DNA from: Calliopsis andreniformis
Lineage: Eukaryota > Arthropoda > Insecta > Hymenoptera > Andrenidae
DNA: 64,000 nt
Direction: 5' to 3'
NCBI RefSeq assembly: GCF_051401765.1
Contig: NW_027480450.1
Location: 124,001 to 188,000 of the forward strand
Shown: positions 1-12,732 of the stretch, one piece after another
How positions within the stretch are numbered: position 1 is the first letter of the stretch
Layout: each line of letters opens with the position of its first letter
Program-made: the position numbers and the translations under genes
The notes under the pieces: model-generated
Told to the model about the DNA's origin: nothing
What the model saw: only the letters and a program-made list of their open reading frames with translations
Database searches by the model: none

Positions 1-2865
1 ACTCAATCTTCAATCCTGAATCCTCAATCCTCAATCCTCAAACCTCAATCCTCAATCTTCAATCCTCAATACTCAACCTTCAATCCTCAATCCTCAATCC
101 TCAATCCTCAATCCTCAATCCTCTATCCTCAACCTTCAACCCTCAATACTCAATCCTCAATCCTCAATCCTCAATCCTCACTCCTAAATTCTCAATCCTC
201 TATCCTCCATTCTCAGACCTCAAACATCAATACTCAACCCTCAGTCCTCTTCCTCAAACCACAACCCTCAATCCTCAATCCTCAATATTCTATCATCAAT
301 ATTCAATCTTCAATCCTCAATCCTCAATCCTCTGTCCTCAAACCTCAATCCTGAATCCACAATACTGAATCCTCAATCTTCAGCACTCAGTCCTCAACAA
401 TCAGTTGTCAATCCTCAATCTTCTATAGAATATCATCAATTCACAGTTTTCAATACTCAATACACAATTTGCAATTTTCAAATCTCTATCCACAAACATC
501 AATTCTCATCACTCAACCCTCAACACTTAGTCCCCAATCCTCAATATTCAATCCTCAATCCACAGTACTCAATCCACTATCCTCAACCTTCAACCCTCAA
601 TACTCAATCTTCAATCCTCAATCCCCAATCCTCAATCCTCAATCCTCAATCCTCGATCGTCAATCTTCAATCCCCAATACTCAATCTTCAATCCTCAATC
701 CTCAATCCTCAATCCTCAATCCTCATTCTTCAATCCTCAATACCCAATCCTCAATCTTCAATCCTCAATCCTCAATCCTCAATTCTCAATCCTCAACCCT
801 CAGTCCTCAGTCCTTAAACCTCAATCCTCAAACCTCAATCCTCAATCCTCAATCTTCAATCCTCAATACTCAATCTTCAATCCTCAATCCTCAGTCCTCA
901 ATCCTCAATCTTCAATCCTCAGTCCCCAATCCTCAATCTTCAATCCTGAATCCTCAATACTCAATCCTCAAACCACAATCCTCAATCTTCAATCCTCAAT
1001 ACTCAACCTTCAATCCTCAATCCTCAATCCTCAATCCTCAGTCCCCAATCCTCAATCTTCAATCCTGAATCCTCAATCCTCAATCCTCAATCCTCAATCC
1101 TCAATCCTCAATCCTCAATACTCAATCTTCAATCCTCAATCCTCAATCCTCAATCTTCAATCCTCTATCCTCAATCCTCAATCCTCAATGTTCAATCCTC
1201 AATATCCAATCCTCAATTTTCAATCCACAATCCTCAGTCCTCAAACCTCAATCCTGAATCCTCAATCCTGAATCCTCAATCTTCAGCCCAGAGTACTCAA
1301 CAATCAGTTGTCAACCCTCAGTCCTCAACAGAATATCCTCAATTCACAGTTTTCAATACTCAAAGCTCAATCTGCAATCTTCAAATCTCTATCCACAAAC
1401 ATCAATTATCATCACTCAACCCTCAACACTCAGTCCCCAATCCTCAACCTTCAATCCTCAATCCTCAATCCTCAATCGTCAATCTTCAATCTTCAGTCCT
1501 CAATCCTCAATCTTCAATCCTCAGTCCCCAACCCTCAATCTTCAATCCTGAATCCTCAATCATCAATCCTCAATCCTCAATCCACAATCTTCAATTCTCA
1601 ATACTCAATCTTCAATCCTCAATCCTCAATCCTCAATCCTCAATCCTCAATCCTCAATCCTCAATATTCAATCCTCAGTACTCAATCTTCAATCCTCAAT
1701 CCTGAGTCCTCAAACCTCAATACTGAATCCTCAATCCTGAATCCTCAATCTTCAGCCCTAAGTCCTCAACAATCAGAAGTCAATCCTCAATCCTCAATAG
1801 AATATCCTCAATTCACAGTTTTCAATACTCAATACTCAATCTGCAATCCTCAAATCTCTATCCACAAGCATCAATTCTCATCACTCAACACTCAAGACTC
1901 AGTCCCCAATCCTCAACGTTCAATCCTCAATCCTCAATCCTCAATCCTCAATCCTCAATCTTCAATCCTCAATACTCAACCTTCAATCATCAATCCTCAA
2001 CTCTCAATCCTCAATCCTCAATCCTCAATCGTCGATCTTCAACCCTGAATACTCAGTCTTCAATCCTCAATCCTCAATCCTCAATCCTCAACCCTCATTC
2101 TTCAATCCTCTATACCCAATCCTCAATCTTCAATCCTCAATCCTCAATCCTCAATCGTCAATCTTCAATCTTCAATCCTCAATACTCAATCTTCAATCCT
2201 CAATTCCCAATCCTCAATCCTCAATCCTCAATCCTCAATCGCCAGTCTTCAATCCTCAATACTCAATCTTCAATCCTCAATACTCAATCCTCAATCCTCA
2301 TTCTTCAATCCTCAACACCCAATCCTCAATCTTCAATCTTCAATCCTCAATACTCAATCTTCAATCCTCAATACTCAATCCTCAATCCTCAACACCCAAT
2401 CCTCAATCTTCAATCCTCAATCCTCAATTCTCAATCCTCAATCCTCAGTCCTCAGACCTCAAACATCAATACTCAAACCTCAGTCCTTGTCCACAAACCA
2501 CAACCCTCAATCCTCAATCCTCAATCTCCAATCAGCAATCTTCAATCTTCAATCCTCAATACTCAATTTTCAATCCTCAATCCTCAATCCTCAATCCTCA
2601 ATCCTCAATCCTCAATCCTCAATCCTCAATCCTCAATCATCAATCCTCAGACATCAATCCTCAATATTCAATAGAATATCCTGAATTTGCAGGATTCAAT
2701 ACTCAGCCCTCATCCTCCATCCTCGATCCTCAATCCTCAATCCTCAATCTTCAATCCTCAATACTCAATCTTCAACCTTCGATCCTCAATCCTCAATCCT
2801 CAATCCTCAATCCTCAACCCTCAATACTCAATCATCAATACTCAGTCTTCAATCCTCAATCCTCA
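1..2865 (+). repeat. Left-domain module alpha, copy 1
   Basis: This is the first copy of a module seen again from 7388, 10709, 13145 and 21315. Base 1 aligns with 7388 (+7,387), 10709 (+10,708) and 21315 (+21,314), so the module starts to the left of the window. It holds punctuation blocks at 395, 1298 and 1767, spaced 903 and 469 bp (129 and 67 whole cells). It has 6-bp cells near 245 and 2495, each after CAGTC, and one near 2708 after CAGCC. A GAATATC-CTGAATT box lies at 2674. No gene is supported. Confidence 0.9.
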
Positions 2866-5800
2866 ATCCTCAATCCTCAATCCTCAATCCTCAATATTCA
2901 ACACACAACCCTCAACCATCAATCCTCAATACTGAGCCATCAATCCTCAATTCTCAATACTCAACAGAATATCCTGAATTCTCATGGTTCAATACTGAAT
3001 CCACAATATTCAATAATCAAATCTCAATCCTCAAACATCAATCCTCAACACTCAATCCTAAACACTCAGTCCTCTCTCTTCAATCCTCCATCATCAATCC
3101 TCAATCCTCAACCGCCAATCCTCAATCCTCAATCCTCAACCCTCAATCGTCAGTCCTCAAACCACAAACCCGAATCCTCAATCCTGTGACCTCAGTCTTC
3201 AGCTCTCAGTCATCAACAATCTGTAGTCAATCCTCAATCCTCAGTAGAATATCCTCAATTCACAGATTTCAATACTAAATACTCAATCTGCAATCTTCAA
3301 ATCTATATCCACAAACATCAATTCTCATCACTCAACCCTCAACACTCAGTCCCCAATCCTCAGCCTTCAACCCTCAATCCTCAATCCTCAACCCTCAACC
3401 CTCAGCCCTGATCCTCAATCCTCAATCCTCAATCCTCAATCCTCAATCGTCAATCCTCAATCTTCAATTCTCGATACTCAATCTTCAATCCTCAATCCTC
3501 AGTCCTCAAACCTCAATTCTGAATCCGCAATCCTGAATCCTCAATCTTCAGCCCTCAGTCCTCAACAATCAGTTGTCAATCCTCAATCCTCAATAGAATA
3601 TCCTCAATTCACAGTTTTCAATACTAAATACTCAATCTGCAATCTTCAAATCTCTATCCACACACATCAATTCTCGTCACTCAACCCTCAACACTCAGTC
3701 CCCAACCCTCAATCTTCAATCCTCAATCCTCAATCCGCAATCCTCAATCCTCAATACTCAATCTTCAATCCTCAGACCTCAAACATCAATACTCAACCCT
3801 CAGTCCTCGTACTCAATCCACAACACTCAATCCTCAATTCTCAATCTTCAATCCTCAATCCTCAATCTTCAATCCTCAATCCTCAATCCTCAATCCTCAA
3901 CCCTCATTCTTCAATCCTCAATACCCAATCCTCAATCTTCAATCCTCAATCCTCAATCCTCAATTCTCAATCCTGAATCCTCAGTCCTCAGTCCTCAATC
4001 CTCAATCCTCAATCGTCAGCCCTCATCCTCAATCCTCAATCCTCAATCGTCAATCCTCAATCTTCAATCCTCAGTACTCAATGTTCAATCCTCAATCCTC
4101 GGTCCTCAAACCTCAATTTTGAATCCACAATCCTGTATCCTCAATCTTCATCCCTCAGATCTCAACAATCAGTTGTCAATCCTCAATGCTCAATAGAAAA
4201 TCCTCAATTCACAGTTTTCAATACTCAATACTCAATCTGCAATCTTCAAATCTCTATGCGCAAACATCAATTCTAATCACTCAACCCTCAACACTCAGTC
4301 CCCAATCCTCAATCTTCAATCCTCAATTCTCAATCTTCAATCCTCAATCCTCAATCCTCAATCCTCAATCCTCAATCCTCAGTACTCAGTCCTCAAACCT
4401 CAATCCTCAGCCCTCAGACCTCATCCTCAATCCTCAATCCTCAATCCTCAATCCTCAATATTCAATCCTCTATACTCAATCTTCAATCCTGAATCCTCAG
4501 TACTCAAACCTCAATTCTGAATCCTCAATACTAAATCTTCAACCCTCAATCCTCAGTGCTCAATACTCAAACATCAATACTCAATTCTCAATACTCAATA
4601 GAATATCCTGAGTTCTCCGGCTTCAATACTCATACCTTAATCCTCAACCCTCAGCCCTCATTCTCAATCCTCAATCCTCAGTCGTCGATCCTCAATATTC
4701 AATCCTCAATACTCAATCCTCAATCCTCAATCCTCAGTCATCAATCCTCAATCTTCAATACTCAATCGTCAATCCTCAATCCTGAATCCTCAACCTTCAG
4801 CCCTCAGTCCTCAACAATCAGTTGTCAATCCTCAATCCTCAATAGTATATTCTCAATTCACAGTTTTCAATACTCAATAGCCAATCTGCTATCTTCAAAT
4901 CTCTATCCGCAAACATCAATTCTCATCACTCAGCCCTCAACACTCAGTCCTCAATGTTCAATCCTCAATCCTCAATTCTCAATTTTCAATCCAAGATACT
5001 GAATCTACAATCCTCAATCCTCAATCCTCAATTCTCAATCCTCAACCCTGAATCTTCAATCCTCAATCCCAAATCCTCAATCTTCAATCCTCATTACTCA
5101 TTCCTCAATCCTCAATCCCCAATCCTCAATCTTCAATCCTCAATACTCAACCTTCGATCCTCAATCCTCAATCCTCAATCCTCATTCCTCAATTCTCAAT
5201 CATCAATCCTCAGTCTTCAATACTAAATCCTCAATCCTCAATTCTCAATCCTCAATTCTCAACCATCGATCCTCAATTCTCAATACTCAATAGAATATCC
5301 TGAATTCGCAGGATTCAATACTCAAACCTCAATCCTCAACCCTCAGCCCTCATCCTCTATCCTCAATACTCAATCCTCAATCCTCAATCTTCAATCCTCA
5401 ATACTCAACCTTCAATCCTCAATCCTCAGTCCTCAATCCTCAATCTTCAATCCTCAGTCCCCAATCCTCAATCTTCAATCCTGAATCCTCAATCCTCAAT
5501 CCTCAATCCTCAATCCTCAATCTTGAATCCTCAATACTCAACCTTCAATCCTCAATCCTCTATCCTCAATCCTCAATCCTCAATCCTCAATCCTCAATAT
5601 TCAATCCTCAATGCTCAATCTTCAATCCTCAATCCTGAGTCCTCAAACCTTAACTCTGAATCCTCAATCCTGAATCCTCAATCTTCAGCCCTAAGTCCTC
5701 AACAATCAGTTGTCAATCCTCAATCCTCAATAGAATATCATCAATTCACAGTTTTCAATACTCAATACTCAATCTGCAATCTTCAAATCTCTATCCACAA

Positions 5801-6552
5801 ACATCAATTCTCATCACTCATTCCTCAACACTCAGTCCCCAATCCTCAACCCTCAATCCTCAATCCTCAATCCTCAATCCTCAATCCTCAACCTTCAATC
5901 CTCAATACTCAATCTTCAATCCTCAATCCTGAACTCTCAATCCCCAATCCTCAATCCTCAATCGTCAATCTTCAATCCTGAATACTCAGTCTTCAATCCT
6001 CAATCCTCAATCCTCAATCCTGAACCCTCATTCTTCAATCCTAAATACCCAATCCTCAATCTTCTATCCTCAATCCTCAATCCTCCATTCTCAATCCTCA
6101 ATCCTCAGTCCTCAGTCCTCGACAGTCAGTTGTCAATCCTCAATCCTCAATCCTCAATAGAATATCCTCAATTCACAGTTTTCAATACTCAATACTCAAT
6201 CTGCAACCTTCAATCCTCAATCCTCAATCCTCAATCCTCATTCTTCAATCCTCAATACCCAATCCTCAATCTTCAATCCTCAATCCTCAATCCTCAATTC
6301 TCAATCCTCAAACCTCAGCCCTCAGTCCTTAAACCTCAATCCTCAACCCTCAGCCCTCATCCACAATCCTCAATCCTCAATCCTCAATCCTCAATCTTCA
6401 ATCCTCGATACTCAATCTTCAATTCTCAATCCTCAGTCCTCAATCCTCAATCTTCAATCCTCAATCCTCAGTCCTCAGTCCTCAATCTTCAATCCTCAGT
6501 CCCCAATCCTCAATCTTCAATCCTCAATCCTCAACCCTCAATCTTCTATCCT
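2866..6552 (+). repeat. Left-domain module beta, copy 1
   Basis: The module is matched along its whole length by 15876-19562 (+13,010). Punctuation blocks lie at 3214, 3563, 4163, 4812 and 5700, with a truncated one at 6120. Box elements with GAATATC followed by CTGAATT or CTGAGTT lie at 2967 (ends in CTCATGG), 4601 (ends in CTCCGG) and 5293 (ends in CGCAGGA). Six-base cells fall near 3408, 3798, 4025, 4420, 4650, 5350 and 6355. Parts near 3.97-5.1 kb have relatives in the right domain at 39.6, 43.1, 45.7 and 53.0-53.7 kb. Confidence 0.9.
6120..6210 (+). repeat. Truncated punctuation block
   Basis: The block starts normally (CGACAGTCAGTTG variant) and runs through GAATATC and CACAGTT. It breaks off just after CTGCAACC, where generic cells take over. 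The same truncation is present at 19130-19220, so it predates the 13,010-bp duplication. Confidence 0.85.
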
Positions 6553-7387
6553 CAACCCTCAGTCCTCAGTCCTCAAACCTCAGTCCTCAGCCCTCAGCCC
6601 TCGTCCTCAATCCTCAATCCTCAATCATCAATCCTCAATCCTCAACCCTCATCATTCAATCCTCAATAACCAATCCTCAATCTTCAATCCTCAATCCTCA
6701 ATCCTCAATTCTCAATCCACAAACCTCAGTCCTCAGTCCTCAACAGTCAGTTGTCAATCCTCAATCCTCAATCCACAATAGAATATCCTCAATTCACAGC
6801 TTTCAATACTCAATACTCAATCTGCAATCTTCAAATCTCTATCCACAAACATCAATCCTCATCACTCAACCCTCAACACTCAGTCCCCAATCCTCAACTT
6901 TCAATCCTCAATACTCAATCCTCAATCCTCAATCCTCAATCTTCAATCCTCAATACTAAACCTTCTATCCTCAATCCTCAATGTTCATTCCTCAATCCTC
7001 AATTCTCAATCTTCAATCCTCAATACTGAATCTTCAATCCTCAATCCTCAATCCTCAATCCTCAATCCTCAATCCAGAATCTTCAATCCTCAGTACCCAA
7101 TCCTCAATCTTCAATCCTCAATCCTCAATCCTCAATCCTCAAACCTCAACCCTCAACCGTCAGTCCTCGTCCCCAATCCTCAACCCTCAATACTCAATCA
7201 TCAATACTCAATTTTCAATCCTCAAACCCCAATCCTCAATCCTAAATCCTCAATTCTCAATATTCAACACACAACCCTCAACCATCAATCCTCAATACTC
7301 AATACTCAATGGAATATCCTGAATTCTCATGGTTCAATACTGAATCCACAATATTCAATGATCAAATCTCAATCCTCAGTACCCAAT
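6553..7387 (+). repeat. Left-domain module gamma, copy 1
   Basis: From about 6680 the sequence recurs at +3,321 (10,001 onward), and from about 6628 at +13,927 (20,555 onward). It contains one 146-bp punctuation block at 6741, carrying one extra cell (ATCCACA) before GAATATC; all three gamma copies share this. It also has a GAATATC-CTGAATT-CTCATGG box at 7312 and 6-bp cells near 6600 and 7160. Bases 6553-6630 have no clear partner in the window. Confidence 0.88.
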
Positions 7388-9999
7388 ACTCAATGTTCAA
7401 TCCTGAATCCTCAATCCTCAATCCTCAAACCTCAATCCTCAATCTTCAATCCTCAATACTCAACCTTCAATCCTCAATCCTCAATCCTCAATCCTCAATC
7501 CTCAATCCTCTATCCTCAACCTTCAACCCTCAATACTCAATCCTCAATCCTCAATCCTCAATCCTCACTCCTAAATTCTCAATCCTCTATCCTCCATTCT
7601 CAGACCTCAAACATCAATACTCAACCCTCAGTCCTCTTCCTCAAACCACAACCCTCAATCCTCAATCCTCAATCTTCTATCATCAATATTCAATCTTCAA
7701 TCCTCAATCCTCAATCCTCTGTCCTCAAACCTCAATCCTGAATCCACAATACTGAATCCTCAATCTTCAGCACTCAGTCCTCAACAATCAGTTGTCAATC
7801 CTCAATCTTCTATAGAATATCATCAATTCACAGTTTTCAATACTCAATACACAATTTGCAATTTTCAAATCTCTATCCACAAACATCAATTCTCATCACT
7901 CAACCCTCAACACTTAGTCCCCAATCCTCAATATTCAATCCTCAATCCACAGTACTCAATCCACTATCCTCAACCTTCAACCCTCAATACTCAATCTTCA
8001 ATCCTCAATCCCCAATCCTCAATCCTCAATCCTCAATCCTCGATCGTCAATCTTCAATCCCCAATACTCAATCTTCAATCCTCAATCCTCAATCCTCAAT
8101 CCTCAATCCTCATTCTTCAATCCTCAATACCCAATCCTCAATCTTCAATCCTCAATCCTCAATCCTCAATTCTCAATCCTCAACCCTCAGTCCTCAGTCC
8201 TTAAACCTCAATCCTCAAACCTCAATCCTCAATCCTCAATCTTCAATCCTCAATACTCAATCTTCAATCCTCAATCCTCAGTCCTCAATCCTCAATCTTC
8301 AATCCTCAGTCCCCAATCCTCAATCTTCAATCCTGAATCCTCAATACTCAATCCTCAAACCACAATCCTCAATCTTCAATCCTCAATACTCAACCTTCAA
8401 TCCTCAATCCTCAATCCTCAATCCTCAGTCCCCAATCCTCAATCTTCAATCCTGAATCCTCAATCCCCAATCCTCAATCCTCAATCCTCAATCCTCAATC
8501 CTCAATACTCAATCTTCAATCCTCAATCCTCAATCCTCAATCTTCAATCCTCTATCCTCAATCCTCAATCCTCAATGTTCAATCCTCAATATCCAATCCT
8601 CAATCTTCAATCCACAATCCTCAGTCCTCAAACCTCAATCCTGAATCCTCAATCCTGAATCCTCAATCTTCAGCCCAGAGTACTCAACAATCAGTTGTCA
8701 ACCCTCAGTCCTCAACAGAATATCCTCAATTCACAGTTTTCAATACTCAAAGCTCAATCTGCAATCTTCAAATCTCTATCCACAAACATCAATTATCATC
8801 ACTCAACCCTCAACACTCAGTCCCCAATCCTCAACCTTCAATCCTCAATCCTCAATCCTCAATCGTCAATCTTCAATCTTCAGTCCTCAATCCTCAATCT
8901 TCAATCCTCAGTCCCCAATCCTCAATCTTCAATCCTGAATCCTCAATCATCAATCCTCAATCCTCAATCCACAATCTTCAATTCTCAATACTCAATCTTC
9001 AATCCTCAATCCTCAATCCTCAATCCTCAATCCTCAATCCTCAATCCTCAATATTCAATCCTCAGTACTCAATCTTCAATCCTCAATCCTCAATCTTCAA
9101 TCCTCAATACTCAATCTTCAATCATCAATCCTCAACTCTCAATCCTCAATCCTCAATCCTCAATCGTCGATCTTCAACCCTGAATACTCTGTCTTCAATC
9201 CTCAATCCTCAATCCTCAATCCTCAACCCTCATTCTTCAATCCTCTATACCCAATCCTCAATCTTCAATCCTCAATCCTCAATCCTCAATCGTCAATCTT
9301 CAATCTTCAATCCTCAATACTCAATCTTCAATCCTCAATTCCCAATCCTCAATCCTCAATCCTCAATCCTCAATCGCCAGTCTTCAATCCTCAATACTCA
9401 ATCTTCAATCCTCAATACTCAATCCTCAATCCTCATTCTTCAATCCTCAACACCCAATCCTCAATCTTCAATTTTCAATCCTCAATACTCAATCTTCAAT
9501 CCTCAATACTCAATCCTCAATCCTCAACACCCAATCCTCAATCTTCAATCCTCAATCCTCAATTCTCAATCCTCAATCCTCAGTCCTCAGACCTCAAACA
9601 TCAATACTCAAACCTCAGTCCTTGTCCACAAACCACAACCCTCAATCCTCAATCCTCAATCTCCAATCAGCAATCTTCAATCTTCAATCCTCAATACTCA
9701 ATTTTCAATCCTCAATCCTCAATCCTCAATCCTCAATCCTCAATCCTCAATCCTCAATCTTCAATCCTCAATCCTCAATCCTCAATCATCAATCCTCAGA
9801 CATCAATCCTCAATATTCAATAGAATATCCTGATTTTGCAGGATTCAATACTCAGCCCTCATCCTCCATCCTCGATCCTCAATCCTCAATCCTCAATCTT
9901 CAATCCTCAATACTCAATCTTCAACCTTCGATCCTCAATCCTCAATCCTCAATCCTCAATCCACAACCCTCAATACTCAATCATCAATACTCAGTCTTC
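7388..9999 (+). repeat. Left-domain module alpha, copy 2 (252 bp shorter inside)
   Basis: It aligns with 1-2865. The offset is +7,387 up to about 9,089 and +7,135 afterwards, because 252 bp (exactly 36 cells), including the third punctuation block, are missing. Near 9,770 two extra cells (14 bp) bring the offset to +7,149. Punctuation blocks are at 7782 and 8685. A GAATATC box lies at 9823, here with TGATTTT in place of TGAATTT. Confidence 0.9.
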
Positions 10000-10708
10000 A
10001 ATCCTCAATCCTCAATCCTCAATCCTCAATTCTCAATCCACAAACCTCAGTCCTCAGTCCTCAACAGTCAGTTGTCAATCCCCAATCCTCAATCCACAAT
10101 AGAATATCCTCAATTCACAGCTTTCAATACTCAATACTCAATCTGCAATCTTCAAATCTCTATCCACAAACATCAATCCTCATCACTCAACCCTCAACAC
10201 TCAGTCCCCAATCCTCAACTTTCAATCCTCAATACTCAATCCTCAATCCTCAATCCTCAATCTTCAATCCTCAATACTAAACCTTCAATCCTCAATCCTC
10301 AATGTTCATTCCTCAATCCTCAATTCTCAATCTTCAATCCTCAATACTGAATCTTCAATCCTCAATCCTCAATCCTCAATCCTCAATCCTCAATCCAGAA
10401 TCTTCAATCCTCAGTACCCAATCCTCAATCTTCAATCCTCAATCCTCAATCCTCAATCCTCAAACCTCAACCCTCAACCGTCAGTCCTCGTCCCCAATCC
10501 TCAACCCTCAATACTCAATCATCAATACTCAATTTTCAATCCTCAAACCCCAATCCTCAATCCTAAATCCTCAATTCTCAATATTCAACACACAACCCTC
10601 AACCATCAATCCTCAATACTCAATACTCAATGGAATATCCTGAATTCTCATGGTTCAATACTGAATCCACAATATTCAATGATCAAATCTCAATCCTCAG
10701 TACCCAAT
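10000..10708 (+). repeat. Left-domain module gamma, copy 2
   Basis: Aligns with 6679-7387 at +3,321. It carries the 146-bp punctuation block at 10062 and the GAATATC-CTGAATT-CTCATGG box at 10633. It begins where alpha copy 2 switches to gamma sequence within generic cells around 9,990-10,020, so the join cannot be placed to the base. Confidence 0.9.
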
Positions 10709-12256
10709 ACTCAATCTTCAATCCTGAATCCTCAATCCTCAATCCTCAAACCTCAATCCTCAATCTTCAATCCTCAATACTCAACCTTCAATCCTCAATC
10801 CTCAATCCTCAATCCTCAATCCTCAATCCTCTATCCTCAACCTTCAACCCTCAATACTCAATCCTCAATCCTCAATCCTCAATCCTCACTCCTAAATTCT
10901 CAATCCTCTATCCTCCATTCTCAGACCTCAAACATCAATACTCAACCCTCAGTCCTCTTCCTCAAACCACAACCCTCAATCCTCAATCCTCAATCTTCTA
11001 TCATCAATATTCAATCTTCAATCCTCAATCCTCAATCCTCTGTCCTCAAACCTCAATCCTGAATCCACAATACTGAATCCTCAATCTTCAGCACTCAGTC
11101 CTCAACAATCAGTTGTCAATCCTCAATCTTCTATAGAATATCATCAATTCACAGTTTTCAATACTCAATACACAATTTGCAATTTTCAAATCTCTATCCA
11201 CAAACATCAATTCTCATCACTCAACCCTCAACACTTAGTCCCCAATCCTCAATATTCAATCCTCAATCCACAGTACTCAATCCACTATCCTCAACCTTCA
11301 ACCCTCAATACTCAATCTTCAATCCTCAATCCCCAATCCTCAATCCTCAATCCTCAATCCTCGATCGTCAATCTTCAATCCCCAATACTCAATCTTCAAT
11401 CCTCAATCCTCAATCCTCAATCCTCAATCCTCATTCTTCAATCCTCAATACCCAATCCTCAATCTTCAATCCTCAATCCTCAATCCTCAATTCTCAATCC
11501 TCAACCCTCAGTCCTCAGTCCTTAAACCTCAATCCTCAAACCTCAATCCTCAATCCTCAATCTTCAATCCTCAATACTCAATCTTCAATCCTCAATCCTC
11601 AGTCCTCAATCCTCAATCTTCAATCCTCAGTCCCCAATCCTCAATCTTCAATCCTGAATCCTTAATACTCAATCCTCAAACCACAATCCTCAATCTTCAA
11701 TCCTCAATACTCAACCTTCAATCCTCAATCCTCAATCCTCAATCCTCAGTCCCCAATCCTCAATCTTCAATCCTGAATCCTCAATCCTCAATCCTCAATC
11801 CTCAATCCTCAATCCTCAATCCTCAATACTCAATCTTCAATCCTCAATCCTCAATCCTCAATCTTCAATCCTCTATCCTCAATCCTCAATCCTCAATGTT
11901 CAATCCTCAATATCCAATCCTCAATTTTCAATCCACAATCCTCAGTCCTCAAACCTCAATCCTGAATCCTCAATCCTGAATCCTCAATCTTCAGCCCAGA
12001 GTACTCAACAATCAGTTGTCAACCCTCAGTCCTCAACAGAATATCCTCAATTCACAGTTTTCAATACTCAAAGCTCAATCTGCAATCTTCAAATCTCTAT
12101 CCACAAACATCAATTATCATCACTCAACCCTCAACACTCAGTCCCCAATCCTCAACCTTCAATCCTCAATCCTCAATCCTCAATCGTCAATCTTCAATCT
12201 TCAGTCCTCAATCCTCAATCTTCAATCCTCAGTCCCCAACCCCCAATCTTCAATCC
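10709..12256 (+). repeat. Left-domain module alpha, copy 3
   Basis: Continues the +3,321 repeat (7388-8935) and also matches 1-1548 at +10,708. Punctuation blocks are at 11103 and 12006. At about 12,256 the match ends and a second pass of the last 476 bp begins. Confidence 0.9.
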
Positions 12257-12732
12257 TCAATCCTCAATCCTCAATCCTCAATCCTCAATCCTCAATCCTC
12301 AATACTCAATCTTCAATCCTCAATCCTCAATCCTCAATCTTCAATCCTCTATCCTCAATCCTCAATCCTCAATGTTCAATCCTCAATATCCAATCCTCAA
12401 TTTTCAATCCACAATCCTCAGTCCTCAAACCTCAATCCTGAATCCTCAATCCTGAATCCTCAATCTTCAGCCCAGAGTACTCAACAATCAGTTGTCAACC
12501 CTCAGTCCTCAACAGAATATCCGCAATTCACAGTTTTCAATACTCAAAGCTCAATCTGCAATCTTCAAATCTCTATCCACAAACATCAATTATCATCACT
12601 CAACCCTCAACACTCAGTCCCCAATCCTCAACCTTCAATCCTCAATCCTCAATCCTCAATCGTCAATCTTCAATCTTCAGTCCTCAATCCTCAATCTTCA
12701 ATCCTCAGTCCCCAACCCCCAATCTTCAATCC
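12257..12732 (+). repeat. 476-bp tandem copy (one monomer)
   Basis: This repeats about 11,781-12,256 with an offset of 476 bp (68 cells). The punctuation block at 12482 repeats the one at 12006. One visible difference is ATCCGCAATTCAC here against ATCCTCAATTCAC in the first copy. It is the clearest single-monomer duplication in the left domain. Confidence 0.88.

Noticed and set aside
395..533. Structured RNA, tRNA or recombination site in the punctuation block
   Set aside because: The block is nearly free of G, so stable hairpins are not possible on the + strand; the CAACAATCAGTTG stretch gives only four paired bases.
469..1068. Open reading frames of 60-322 codons throughout the + strand, such as 469-1068, 12492-13364 and 43279-44247
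   Set aside because: They are forced by the 7-bp repeat: all frames give the same low-complexity heptapeptide, overlapping frames are open at once, there is no ribosome-binding site, no domain, and ends fall wherever a CTGAATC or TTAATCC cell comes into frame.
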